Assembly: GCA_020403245.1 (NCBI GenBank)
Contig: JADBYA010000046.1
Coordinates: 1-45,599, forward strand
From: Flavobacterium sp.
GTDB taxonomy: Bacteria; Bacteroidota; Bacteroidia; Flavobacteriales; Flavobacteriaceae
Direction of reading: 5' to 3'
DNA: 45,599 nt
Positions 17,234-26,186 of this stretch are shown here, piece by piece. The position numbers and the translations under genes were made by a program. A model generated the notes under the pieces. It saw only the letters and a list, made by a program, of their open reading frames with translations, searched no databases and had not been told where the DNA came from. How positions within the stretch are numbered: the stretch's first letter is position 1; every line of letters begins with the position of its first letter.

Positions 17234-18760
17234 TTATTTTTTTACTTCAATCTGCATATCCATCAACTGTTCCAAATAACCACGCTCGTTAGACAATCGA
17301 GGAATTTTATGTTGACCACCTAGTTTGTTATTAGCAGCAAGCCAATCATAAAACAAATTGTCTCGGGCAACATTCACTTTCAGCGGGTTTAAAGTCATGT
17401 TATTATAGCGTTTGGCTTCATAATCAGAATTTAAAGATTGCAAAGTCTCATCCAATATCTTCGTAAATGCCTCAATATCTTCGGGATGTTTTTTAAATTC
17501 AATCATCCATTCATGAGCTCCTTTTTCTTTTACTTTCATAAAGATAGGAGCAACAGTGTAGTCAATAACTTCTGATTTTGTAATCTGACATGTTTTAGCA
17601 ATAGCTCTATCCGTATTTTCAACCATCAATTCCTCACCAAAAACATTAATGTGATGTTTGGTTCTTCCTGAAACTCTAATTCTATAAGGTTCTAAAGAGG
17701 TAAACCGAATAGTGTCTCCAATCATGTACCGCCAAAGTCCAGAATTGGTTGTTATTACTAAAGCATAGTTTTTAAACAATTCCACATCAGCCAATCGTAT
17801 AATTTTTTGATTTGTTGTCCCAAAAGTATCCATCGGAATAAATTCATAAAAAATTCCATAATCCAGCATCAACAATAAATCATTCGAATAATTCAAATCC
17901 TGAATAGCAAAGAAACCTTCGCTGGCATTGTAAATTTCGTAATACTTAAAATTATTTTGAGGTAAAATCTTTTGATATTGTTCTCTGTATGGTTCGAAAT
18001 TCACACCGCCATGAAAATACACTTCCAGATTTGGCCACAAATCAAAAAGATTTTCTTTCCCAGTTTCAGTCAAAATTCTGTTGAGTAAAACCAACATCCA
18101 CGATGGAACACCAGCAAAACTAGTTACATTTTCGGCTTTGGTTTCATTAATAATAGCGGTGAGTTTAGTTTCCCATTCGCTCATTAAAGATATTTTATTA
18201 CTTGGCGTGCTACTAAATTCTGCCCAAATAGGCATGTTTTCAATTAATATTGCCGACAAATCGCCAAAATAGGTATTGTTGTTTTCATAAATTTTAGAAC
18301 TTCCGCCAAGACGCAAACTTTTGCCCAAAAACATATCGGAGTTTTCATTATTGTTCAAATACATACACAACAAATCCTTGCTTCCTTTGTAGTGACAATC
18401 TTCTAATGCTTCGTTGCTCACAGGAATGAATTTGCTTTTGGCATTAGTAGTGCCACTCGATTTGGCAAACCATTTTATAGGCGTGTTCCAAAAAACATTT
18501 TGCGCACCTTTTCTTGTAAGTTCAATCATGGGTTCCAAATCTTCATAAGTAGAAACTGGAATTCTTTCGGCAAAAGTTTGATAGGATTTGATGCTTCCAA
18601 AATCATATTTTTGACCTATAACTGTTTCTTCCGAAGAACGAATTAAGTTCATCATTAGTTCTTCCTGAACTTCATTTGGATATTTAAGAAACAACTCAAT
18701 CTGATGAATGCGTTGTTTCAAAACCCAAGTAGCGATAGAATTTATTAATGGTATTGGCAT
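17234..18760 (-). CDS. GH3 auxin-responsive promoter family protein (acyl-adenylate enzyme fold)
   Basis: 508 residues. It has the GH3 hallmarks: F-A-K-S-S-G-T-T-N-A-K-S-K-F-I-P-V (nucleotide loop, about residues 92-108), Y-N-A-S-E-G-F-F-A-I-Q and Y-R-M/I-G-D-T-I-R-F (adenylate-forming motifs). Plant GH3 enzymes conjugate amino acids to acids such as indole acetate through an acyl-adenylate. Bacterial members are common in Bacteroidota but their substrates are unknown. No signal peptide is seen. It is probably cotranscribed with the amidase (38 nt upstream) and the small lipoprotein downstream. Confidence 0.92.
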   Translation of the reverse strand: MPIPLINSIATWVLKQRIHQIELFLKYPNEVQEELMMNLIRSSEETVIGQKYDFGSIKSYQTFAERIPVSTYEDLEPMIELTRKGAQNVFWNTPIKWFAKSSGTTNAKSKFIPVSNEALEDCHYKGSKDLLCMYLNNNENSDMFLGKSLRLGGSSKIYENNNTYFGDLSAILIENMPIWAEFSSTPSNKISLMSEWETKLTAIINETKAENVTSFAGVPSWMLVLLNRILTETGKENLFDLWPNLEVYFHGGVNFEPYREQYQKILPQNNFKYYEIYNASEGFFAIQDLNYSNDLLLMLDYGIFYEFIPMDTFGTTNQKIIRLADVELFKNYALVITTNSGLWRYMIGDTIRFTSLEPYRIRVSGRTKHHINVFGEELMVENTDRAIAKTCQITKSEVIDYTVAPIFMKVKEKGAHEWMIEFKKHPEDIEAFTKILDETLQSLNSDYEAKRYNNMTLNPLKVNVARDNLFYDWLAANNKLGGQHKIPRLSNERGYLEQLMDMQIEVKK

Positions 18761-18798
18761 TTTGATTTAGGAATTACGAGATTATAAATACGAAGGTT

Positions 18799-19410
18799 TT
18801 ATTTCAGGTTTGTAACAAAATCTAAAATAGTTTGTGCAATTTGAGTTTGACCTTCTGAACTTGTAATGTATTTTCTATCATTTTCATTAGATAAAAACCC
18901 CATTTCTATGATAATGGCCGGAACTTCCGATTTTTTCAAAATCCAAAAAGGAGCTGTTTTTACGCCACGATTTTTTAATGGAATCTTTTTCTCAAAGTCT
19001 AAAACCAGTTTTTGTGCCAGTTCATTTGACCTTTCATAAGCAATGGATTTATCGTAAACAAATGCTTCAAAACCGTTAGTTGTAACATTTGTATTTTGAT
19101 TTATATGTAAAGAAAGTACCAAATCAGGTTTGATATTGTTGATGTATTTTGTTCTTTCGGATAATTCTAAAAATTGGTCATCATCTCGTGTAAAAAGGAT
19201 TTTAATGTTTTTATTGTCATTTATTTCGTTGATTTTTTTTGAAATACTATTGGCTATATCTTTTTCAAAAAATTCATTGTGGAAAGAACCTAAATCATGT
19301 CCACCATGACTGGCATCAATTACAATTGTAATAGTTTCTTTTTTTGAAGAAACAAAGGATAAAGTTGCAAAAGTAATAACGAGTATGCCAACATTAAATA
19401 GGTTCTTCAT
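18799..19410 (-). CDS. N-acetylmuramoyl-L-alanine amidase (Amidase_3)
   Basis: 203 residues with an N-terminal membrane or signal segment (1-21). It is the minimal catalytic domain: zinc ligands are His in D-A-S-H-G-G-H-D-L-G, Glu in N-E-F-F-E-K-D-I, and His in L-S-L-H-I-N. The catalytic Glu is in I-I-I-E-M-G-F-L-S-N. It cleaves the amide bond between MurNAc and the stem peptide during cell separation or wall turnover in the periplasm. There is no LysM or SPOR targeting domain, and it is shorter than the usual AmiC-type enzymes. Confidence 0.92.
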   Translation of the reverse strand: MKNLFNVGILVITFATLSFVSSKKETITIVIDASHGGHDLGSFHNEFFEKDIANSISKKINEINDNKNIKILFTRDDDQFLELSERTKYINNIKPDLVLSLHINQNTNVTTNGFEAFVYDKSIAYERSNELAQKLVLDFEKKIPLKNRGVKTAPFWILKKSEVPAIIIEMGFLSNENDRKYITSSEGQTQIAQTILDFVTNLK

Positions 19411-19603
19411 AATTATAAAATTTGATTAAATACTTAATAGATAACGCTAATATAGCAAAAAAAGTATGTGTTTTTCCAACATTATGAAATAGATAAAGAT
19501 GTGTTGTATGAAAAAATGTCAAAAAACTCTAACTTAGTAAACTATTCTTAATTTTTGTTCAGAAATTCGTATAATTGTAAAATCTTAAATAATTTATATT
19601 CAA

Positions 19604-21148
19604 ATGAAAAAATCTATCTTAATTCTATTTTTGTTTTTTTCCTTAAGTTCGTTTTCACAATCTAGCGATTTAGCATCATTGTCAACAGGAACTTATGCTG
19701 GCTCAACCGGAATTTATGAAAAGAGTGATGCACTTTTTGGATACATTATATATTATGACTATGGTTTAGTAGATAAGTTTACCAAGAAAATGGAGTATGT
19801 TATCTTAGATAAAAACCTCAATAAAGTAGCAAATAATGTTTTTGAAACAGAGAAATATGTTTCTAACTATAATGTTACCCGTATTAATCATAAGCGAGAG
19901 ATAAAACTTCGCCCTAATATTGATTATTCTGCAACGAGCATTTGGAATTATAAAGACCAAAAAATGCCACAAACACGCAAAATTAATTTAGAAAAAAATG
20001 AAATTTCTCTGGATGATGATATTTGTTTTAAGGACAAAAAATTTTCAGACTGCCCTAAAGATTTGACTTATAGAGATATGCAAAAAGAGGCAAAAGAGGA
20101 GCGTAAAAAGGATTTAAAATACAAATCGGATGTGGTGATTATGGAAGATGGAACTTATTTGGTTTATGAATATTATATTGATGGTGATAAAATTAGCGAT
20201 AATAGTTACATCAAGTTTGATAAAGATAATAAGGAAATTTGGCGCTATGAATTTAATAAAGATTTAAAAAAGAAACAATATGAAAACACATCGGTATTAA
20301 ATTTTGATCAGGAAAACCTATACATGGTGCAGACTTTTTATGAAAAATCAAAAACAACTAGCATGAAGTTTTTGCGTTTGGACATTAAAACAGGAAATGT
20401 TATAGTAGAAATTCCAATTACCAATTTTGATGCATTTGATTTGAATAATATATACAATCTAAAAGATTCTAATGGCTATTCTGTTGGGAACAAAAAAGTT
20501 TTTGATGATAAATTGGTTTTTTTGGGAAGAAGTTATGAAAAAAATCGCAGCAACGGAGCAATAGGTTTTTACCGTTTTCTTTTTGACAAGAAAACAAATA
20601 CCGGAACGTTTGAAATTTTAAAATATACAGATGCTCTCACTAAAACAGATATTAAAATTGAAAAAAATGGTGGCTTGAGTGGTTCTTTCTTTCTCGCAAT
20701 TCGCGATGTTTATATTCTTGCTGATGGTACGGTTAACATAATGTTTGAAAAAATTAAATATGGAAATAACGGTAGAAGTGTAGCAACCGACCTAATTTTA
20801 TTTAAAACAGACATCAATTTTGTTATAAACGAAGTTAAGATTTTCGAAAAAGCAAAATCGGTTAATGAAACAAGCGACTATCTTTTTTCGCAATATTTAA
20901 ACAACGACAAGGATTTAGTATTTTTTTATCGTGACTATGAGAAAGATGACGGCGCATCAAAAAAGAATTGGAATCTTTATATTAACACCATAAAAAATGG
21001 CGTTTTCAATCAAGAAAAAATTGTGATTTCATCTAAAAAAGATTTCTTTATTATTCCATCTTTAGCAAAGGAAGGATATGTGCTTTTGCGTGAGTACAAC
21101 AAAGATTATAAGCACAACGAAGTGCGATTAGAACGATTAAATTACTAA
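19604..21148 (+). CDS. secreted protein of unknown function
   Basis: 514 residues with a signal peptide (M-K-K-S-I-L-I-L-F-L-F-F-S-L-S-S-F-S-Q). The mature part is rich in Lys, Asp and aromatics and shows repeated strand-turn units (for example Y-L-V-Y-E-Y-Y-I-D-G-D, L-V-F-L-G-R-S-Y-E-K), suggesting a beta-propeller-like fold. No catalytic motif or sorting domain was recognised. A TTG with TATAATTG (one mismatch from TAnnTTTG) lies just upstream. Its stop codon directly touches the stop of the convergent M48 gene. Confidence 0.75.
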   Translation: MKKSILILFLFFSLSSFSQSSDLASLSTGTYAGSTGIYEKSDALFGYIIYYDYGLVDKFTKKMEYVILDKNLNKVANNVFETEKYVSNYNVTRINHKREIKLRPNIDYSATSIWNYKDQKMPQTRKINLEKNEISLDDDICFKDKKFSDCPKDLTYRDMQKEAKEERKKDLKYKSDVVIMEDGTYLVYEYYIDGDKISDNSYIKFDKDNKEIWRYEFNKDLKKKQYENTSVLNFDQENLYMVQTFYEKSKTTSMKFLRLDIKTGNVIVEIPITNFDAFDLNNIYNLKDSNGYSVGNKKVFDDKLVFLGRSYEKNRSNGAIGFYRFLFDKKTNTGTFEILKYTDALTKTDIKIEKNGGLSGSFFLAIRDVYILADGTVNIMFEKIKYGNNGRSVATDLILFKTDINFVINEVKIFEKAKSVNETSDYLFSQYLNNDKDLVFFYRDYEKDDGASKKNWNLYINTIKNGVFNQEKIVISSKKDFFIIPSLAKEGYVLLREYNKDYKHNEVRLERLNY

Positions 21149-22450
21149 CTATTTGGAATAAAAATCAGCAATTTCCTTGATTTCGTTTAATCGTAAATTC
21201 CAAACAAAACTCAGATATTGTTGGTAACTTTCTGATTGCTCTTTTGGGTCTATTCGATCTAAATAACGGTTGAGTTTATAATTTTTTCGACCTTCATAAA
21301 TTTTTGAAAAACATGAACCTAGCCATTTTTTATAATATTCTTCGTACTTGGTTTCTGTTTGTAAAAAAAGCAAACACGTGTAAATAGCACCCCCATAGTT
21401 TTCGGTATTGTATAAATTTGGAACGATTTCTAATTCTGCTATAGTTGAAATTTCATCGAATTTTTCACTTTTAATATTTTCTGTTTTAATTTCGGTTTCG
21501 GGAAATAATTTTTTTATCCTTGAAATTCTATCAACAGTTTCAGGATGTGAACTAATGGAATCTTTGTCGATTTTCTCTTTAAATAAATTGTAATTATAAC
21601 TGCTAAAATCTTCTTTTAGCATCCATTTTTCGTCAAATTTTTGATTAGGTAAGTCAAACATTTTTCTATAAATCTCAATTTTAAGACCTTTAGGTTTGAT
21701 AGTATCGTAGCGAACCATCAAATTGAGCGCGTTTAGAAACTCAGATTGAGAATAGCTTGATTTTTTAAAAATTTCAAAGCCTAAAGAGTCTGCTTCAAAT
21801 TCATGTTTACGAGCTTCCTCTTGTGTCGTGTAGAGTTTTTGTTTATACAGTTCAAAGGCATAATCTGATTTTCCGTATTTTATCTTTTCAACAGTTTTTA
21901 GCTCATTTGCTGTTTTCTTCGAACTTAATTCTTCAATTCTCTTTTTCTTGCTCTCAGTAGTGTGTTCTAAAATTTTATGTGCTAGTTCGTGAGAAAGAAC
22001 AGCGGCAAATTGCTCCTCGTTATCAAGCCAGTAAAATAATCCCATGTTTAAAACAAAAGTATTATTTGGTAAACAATATGCATTGAGCGAATTGGTCTTC
22101 GCGATAAGAATGTCAATATTATCGGGAATGTTTTTGTAGTTTTTGCGAAGCTTTGTTAAAACATCTTGAACGTAATCGTTGATTTTTTTATCAAAAACAA
22201 AACTACCATCATTAATTTCTTTCACAAAATCTTTGGAGAAACCTTTGAAATCATCAGCAATTTTTGTGCTATATTTAGCAGTGTATTTTTCTTTTACAAA
22301 AGCTATATACTCTTTTGTTTTAAGGTCAAATCGCAAAACATTTTCTTTGCGCAATGTTGAGTCTGCGGTATCTATTGGTTTATATTGTTGCGTATAAGCA
22401 AAACTAGTGTTTAAAAGATAAAAAAAAGATAAGATTAAAAAAAGCTTCAT
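21149..22450 (-). CDS. M48 family metalloprotease
   Basis: 433 residues with a signal peptide (1-20). The zinc motif H-E-L-A-H is at 154-158, preceded by E-E-Q-F-A-A-V-L-S. The third ligand is Glu219 in E-A-D-S-L-G-F-E. This is the BepA/Oma1/Ste24-like group of periplasmic proteases, several of which handle outer-membrane protein quality control. The C-terminal 150 residues form a helical, TPR-like region (I-A-E-L-E-I-V-P-N-L-Y-N-T-E-N-Y-G-G-A). No lipobox is seen. Confidence 0.9.
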   Translation of the reverse strand: MKLFLILSFFYLLNTSFAYTQQYKPIDTADSTLRKENVLRFDLKTKEYIAFVKEKYTAKYSTKIADDFKGFSKDFVKEINDGSFVFDKKINDYVQDVLTKLRKNYKNIPDNIDILIAKTNSLNAYCLPNNTFVLNMGLFYWLDNEEQFAAVLSHELAHKILEHTTESKKKRIEELSSKKTANELKTVEKIKYGKSDYAFELYKQKLYTTQEEARKHEFEADSLGFEIFKKSSYSQSEFLNALNLMVRYDTIKPKGLKIEIYRKMFDLPNQKFDEKWMLKEDFSSYNYNLFKEKIDKDSISSHPETVDRISRIKKLFPETEIKTENIKSEKFDEISTIAELEIVPNLYNTENYGGAIYTCLLFLQTETKYEEYYKKWLGSCFSKIYEGRKNYKLNRYLDRIDPKEQSESYQQYLSFVWNLRLNEIKEIADFYSK

Positions 22451-22479
22451 TTACTTAGAAAATTTTGATTTAATTTCTA

Positions 22480-22487
22480 CAAATATA
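22480..22487 (-). promoter_or_regulatory. -7 promoter box for the M48 protease gene
   Basis: TATATTTG on the minus strand, 30 nt before the start codon, matches TAnnTTTG. No clear TTG is seen about 20 nt upstream. Confidence 0.45.
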
Positions 22488-22527
22488 TAGGAGTTTCTAT
22501 CTTTAGAAAAAATTTTATTTTTTAATT

Positions 22528-23334
22528 ATGGTATACGAAGGGGTTCTCACCAAAATGCAAACCGAATTTTCAAATCCCATTCAGTATTATTTGGTGTTTG
22601 AAAACAGTTTTTTGAATGTAAATCAATTGTTAGACAAATCGTTAGAAATTACTTTTCAAGGATATCAATGCTTGAATTGTGGCAAAAAGAAAAAGATTTT
22701 CCGTCAAGGATTTTGCTATGATTGTTTTATGAGTTCAGCAGCTGCTGGAGATTGGATAATGAAACCTGAGCTAAGCACAGCACATTTGGATATTGAAGAT
22801 CGCGATTTGGACTATGAAAAAAGAGTGCAATTGCAACCACATATTGTATATTTAGCTTTGTCAAGCGAAGTAAAAGTAGGTGTAACTAGAAAGACACAAG
22901 TGCCAACGCGATGGATCGACCAAGGAGCAATCCAAGCCATTCCTATAGTCGAAGTTCCCAATCGTTATTTAGCCGGAATTACCGAAGTAGCGTTAAAAAG
23001 TCAGTATGCTGACAAAACCAATTGGCAAAAAATGCTAAAAATGAATCCCGAAACCTCGGGACCACTTGTTGATTTAATCAAAGAGAAAGCTAGTTTAAAA
23101 TATCTTATTCCAAAAGAAGCACAGGAATATTATGATTTGAATGCCAACAATTTGTATGAATTGCATTTTCCTGTTTTGGAATATCCAAATAAAGTATCGA
23201 GTTTGAATTTGGATAAATCGCCAAATTTTTCTGGAAAACTTACCGGAATTAAAGGACAATATTTGCTTTTTGAAGACGGAACCGTTTTTAATGTTCGCAC
23301 TTTTGAGGGCTATGTGGTGAAGATTTCTTTGTAG
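22528..23334 (+). CDS. DUF2797 domain-containing protein
   Basis: 268 residues. A four-cysteine knuckle, C-L-N-C-G-K...F-C-Y-D-C-F (about residues 48-66), is expected to bind a metal. The next block, H-I-V-Y-L-A-L-S-S-E-V-K-V-G-V-T-R-K, resembles a GIY-YIG-like core, with T-R-W-I-D-Q-G-A after it. The family is broadly conserved but uncharacterised. It is divergent from the M48 gene and convergent with the AsmA-like gene across a long inverted repeat. Confidence 0.88.
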   Translation: MVYEGVLTKMQTEFSNPIQYYLVFENSFLNVNQLLDKSLEITFQGYQCLNCGKKKKIFRQGFCYDCFMSSAAAGDWIMKPELSTAHLDIEDRDLDYEKRVQLQPHIVYLALSSEVKVGVTRKTQVPTRWIDQGAIQAIPIVEVPNRYLAGITEVALKSQYADKTNWQKMLKMNPETSGPLVDLIKEKASLKYLIPKEAQEYYDLNANNLYELHFPVLEYPNKVSSLNLDKSPNFSGKLTGIKGQYLLFEDGTVFNVRTFEGYVVKISL

Positions 23335-23345
23335 TTTATATTATT

Positions 23346-23399
23346 GAGCCACTAATTCACTGATTAAAATTAATTTTTGAAATCTGTGAATTAGTGGCA
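23346..23399. repeat. Long perfect inverted repeat between convergent genes
   Basis: GCCACTAATTCAC is followed after about 25 nt by its exact complement GTGAATTAGTGGC (13 bp). Inside these arms GATT and AATC extend the stem after one mismatch. It lies between the DUF2797 and AsmA-like genes and may be a bidirectional terminator or a dispersed flavobacterial palindrome. Confidence 0.8.
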
Positions 23400-23404
23400 A
23401 CTTT

Positions 23405-26008
23405 CTATTTGGAAGTTGTTTCTGATTTAGTTTCATTTTTTTTAGGTTTTTTAAACAATCCGTTTAGTAGATCGTTTGCCTTTGTTTTTATATCAGTCTT
23501 CACATCAGTTTTGGTGGTGTCACTTTTGGGTTTGGTAGCATTTGAAATAATAGAATTCAAAGCATTTGTTCCTTGATTAATCAGTTTATCTTTTTGCTGT
23601 TTGACTAAATTGTTGACTAAAATTGTAGTGGCCTGTTTGACATCGGTCGTTATTTTTGGATTTTGGAAATTACCTGTAAGTATGGCATTTACAGGAATAG
23701 TTTCAAATTTTTTAACATCTGCTGGCGATAATTTTGCAAGTAAACTATTAATTTCTGTACCCAAATATTTTACAGGAACGTTTAATTTTATAGTATAATT
23801 CATCACTTGGTCAAAACCATGAGTACCACCAATAGTTGTTTTGATATCTTGGTATTTTATGTCAAATGGTTTTACAGTCACTTTTCCATCTTTGAAAGTT
23901 AATGATACTTTTAAATCATTAAGGTTTAATTTTTTCAAATCCACAAATCCTAATTTGTCATCCAAAGCCGTCAGTATTGCCGAATTACTTGAATTTACCG
24001 TAGTAGAAAGTAATTGACCAGTCAAATCTCCAGTTAAAGTATTCAAATCAGGTGTCATTTCTTTTTCTTTTAAATTTCCTGAGACATTAATTTTAGAATT
24101 TAATTTTCCATTTATCACACCAGCAATAGGTGCTATTTTTTTCATCATGTCCAATTGTGTGAATGTCTGCATGATATCAACATTATTCATGCCTAAATCC
24201 ATATTGAATATTGGTGTTTTTTCTTTAGTGGAAACAGCACCATTAAAGGCAATTGATCCACCAAAAATATTGGTTTTGCCATTTTCTAAAGTTGCTTTTT
24301 GGTCTCTGATGATTAGTTTTCCCGAAACATCTTTCAGGATTAAATTATCATATACAACCGTGTTGGCTTTTGCTGTCAAAGTACAATTTAAGAAAGCTGG
24401 AATTTTCATAGCTTCGCTTGGTTTTGTTTCTTTTTTTGAAACAGTTTCTGTCGTCATAAAATCGTTCACAGCCAATTGATTGGAATTTAAATTAAAATTT
24501 CCTTTCAGTTCTTGATTTTTGAATATAAAGCCGTAAAAATTTTCCAAAACACCGGTAATCGCCATATCGCTATTTCCGGTTGTAGCATTAAATTGTTTCA
24601 AATTGACACGACTAGGATTGAATTCCATCAAAGCACGACTGATTTTCATGGTTTTACCATTTTCATCCGTGTAATTAAATCCAGTTAAATCAATAGTTCC
24701 AGCATTTTTAATATTGGTATAATCACTTTTTTCTACAGCTTGCATGTCAAACACAGTGGTTACATCAGCTTTTAAGATTCCGGTTAACGGTTTTTCTAAT
24801 TTTATAGGATACGCTTTTGTCAGGTTACTCAAATTGATTGTTCCTTTTAGGGCTGCATTTACTTGAGCATTTTCCGAGATATTTTTAATATTTGCTTTTG
24901 CATTAAAAACATCTTGGTCAATTTGGAACGACAATTTAGCCAAACTCACATAAGTATCTTTCATTAAGCCAGTTTCATTGATAATTTTAGTATCAATAAT
25001 GATGTTGCGAACCGATTTTGGTAAATTTGGATATTGAAAAGCAGCATTGTTAGAAGCAATTTCGATATTGAATTTTGGAATCGAAGTTTCGGAATACAAT
25101 CCTTTGGCAAAACCAACTACAGAAAAATCGCCGCTGGTTTGTACCTCTTTCAAATTGCTTGAATATTTTGCTGGAAGTAATCCTAAAAAGTTTTTAAAGG
25201 AAGAAGTGGGTGTTTTAAATTTTAAATCATAGTCTTGTCCGGCTTCTACCAATTGTATAAAACCATCAAATTCTAAAGGCAATTCATTGATTTTCGCTTT
25301 GTTTTCTTTGAAACTATATTTGCTTTGGTTTAAATCAATTCCGAGCACAGCATCTAAAGAAACTAGTATATTATTCATGTAGTTCACTTTGTCTATGTCT
25401 AGTGAAACTTTGGCAGTAGTTTTTGTAACCAAATCCAAATTCGACAAAGCAAAATCTCCAGTTCCCAAGTGATTAATACTGTCTAAAACCATTCTTATTT
25501 TTGATTTTTCATCATAATATTTGAATTTTATATTGGCAACGGAATACTCTTTTATTTTTAACGAAAGTGGTTTGCTTTTTCCATCATCTGTTTTTTTATC
25601 ATCCTTGATGGCGATGTCATAATTACCAATACCATCTTTATTGAAAATGATATTAATCAGACCATTTTTAGAGGATATTCCATCAATATCCATAGGTTCG
25701 TTGTCACCATTGAATAATTCTTTAATGGACATTTTCAGATTTAATTCTTTAAAAGAAACTAAAGTATCACCTTCAAATGGCGCTTTATTGATGATGGATA
25801 ATTTTTTTATCGAAACACTAGCATTAGGAAAGTTTCGGAACAAACTCAAATCGGCATCGTCGAAAGCTACTTTGGCATCGACTTTTTCATTGATAACTGA
25901 TTGGATTTTAGCTTTAATTTGATCTTTAAAGAAATATGGAACAGCTAGGGCCGAAAGTACTAATAACAATAAAGTAATTCCAACTATTTTTAAGATTTTC
26001 TTTGCCAT
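23405..26008 (-). CDS. AsmA family protein
   Basis: 867 residues. It has an N-terminal membrane anchor (I-L-K-I-V-G-I-T-L-L-L-L-V-L-S-A-L-A), then the AsmA start (D-L-S-L-F-R-N-F-P-N-A-S-V-S-I) and long beta-rich repeats. The C-terminal domain (I-N-G-K-L-N-S-K-I-N-V-S-G, L-T-G-D-L-T-G-Q-L) is that of AsmA/TamB-like bridge proteins. Relatives form periplasmic grooves that move phospholipid between the membranes; this role is inferred. The last 60 residues are Lys/Thr/Asp-rich and low-complexity. A TATTTTTG box (26041-26048, minus strand) lies 32 nt upstream. Confidence 0.88.
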   Translation of the reverse strand: MAKKILKIVGITLLLLVLSALAVPYFFKDQIKAKIQSVINEKVDAKVAFDDADLSLFRNFPNASVSIKKLSIINKAPFEGDTLVSFKELNLKMSIKELFNGDNEPMDIDGISSKNGLINIIFNKDGIGNYDIAIKDDKKTDDGKSKPLSLKIKEYSVANIKFKYYDEKSKIRMVLDSINHLGTGDFALSNLDLVTKTTAKVSLDIDKVNYMNNILVSLDAVLGIDLNQSKYSFKENKAKINELPLEFDGFIQLVEAGQDYDLKFKTPTSSFKNFLGLLPAKYSSNLKEVQTSGDFSVVGFAKGLYSETSIPKFNIEIASNNAAFQYPNLPKSVRNIIIDTKIINETGLMKDTYVSLAKLSFQIDQDVFNAKANIKNISENAQVNAALKGTINLSNLTKAYPIKLEKPLTGILKADVTTVFDMQAVEKSDYTNIKNAGTIDLTGFNYTDENGKTMKISRALMEFNPSRVNLKQFNATTGNSDMAITGVLENFYGFIFKNQELKGNFNLNSNQLAVNDFMTTETVSKKETKPSEAMKIPAFLNCTLTAKANTVVYDNLILKDVSGKLIIRDQKATLENGKTNIFGGSIAFNGAVSTKEKTPIFNMDLGMNNVDIMQTFTQLDMMKKIAPIAGVINGKLNSKINVSGNLKEKEMTPDLNTLTGDLTGQLLSTTVNSSNSAILTALDDKLGFVDLKKLNLNDLKVSLTFKDGKVTVKPFDIKYQDIKTTIGGTHGFDQVMNYTIKLNVPVKYLGTEINSLLAKLSPADVKKFETIPVNAILTGNFQNPKITTDVKQATTILVNNLVKQQKDKLINQGTNALNSIISNATKPKSDTTKTDVKTDIKTKANDLLNGLFKKPKKNETKSETTSK

Positions 26009-26186
26009 GATGGGAGCGTTACAATTTCTATAGGATTAAACAAAAATAACTCCTTTTACACTTAGGGCGGTTGTTATTTAAAGAAGTTTTATGATTTTAT
26101 CAAAAAGGTGTTGTTGAGAAATTGTTATTAACAGATTGTTGGATTTTACTCTTATTCTAAAATAGTTTTAGTTAATTTGTGCTTCT

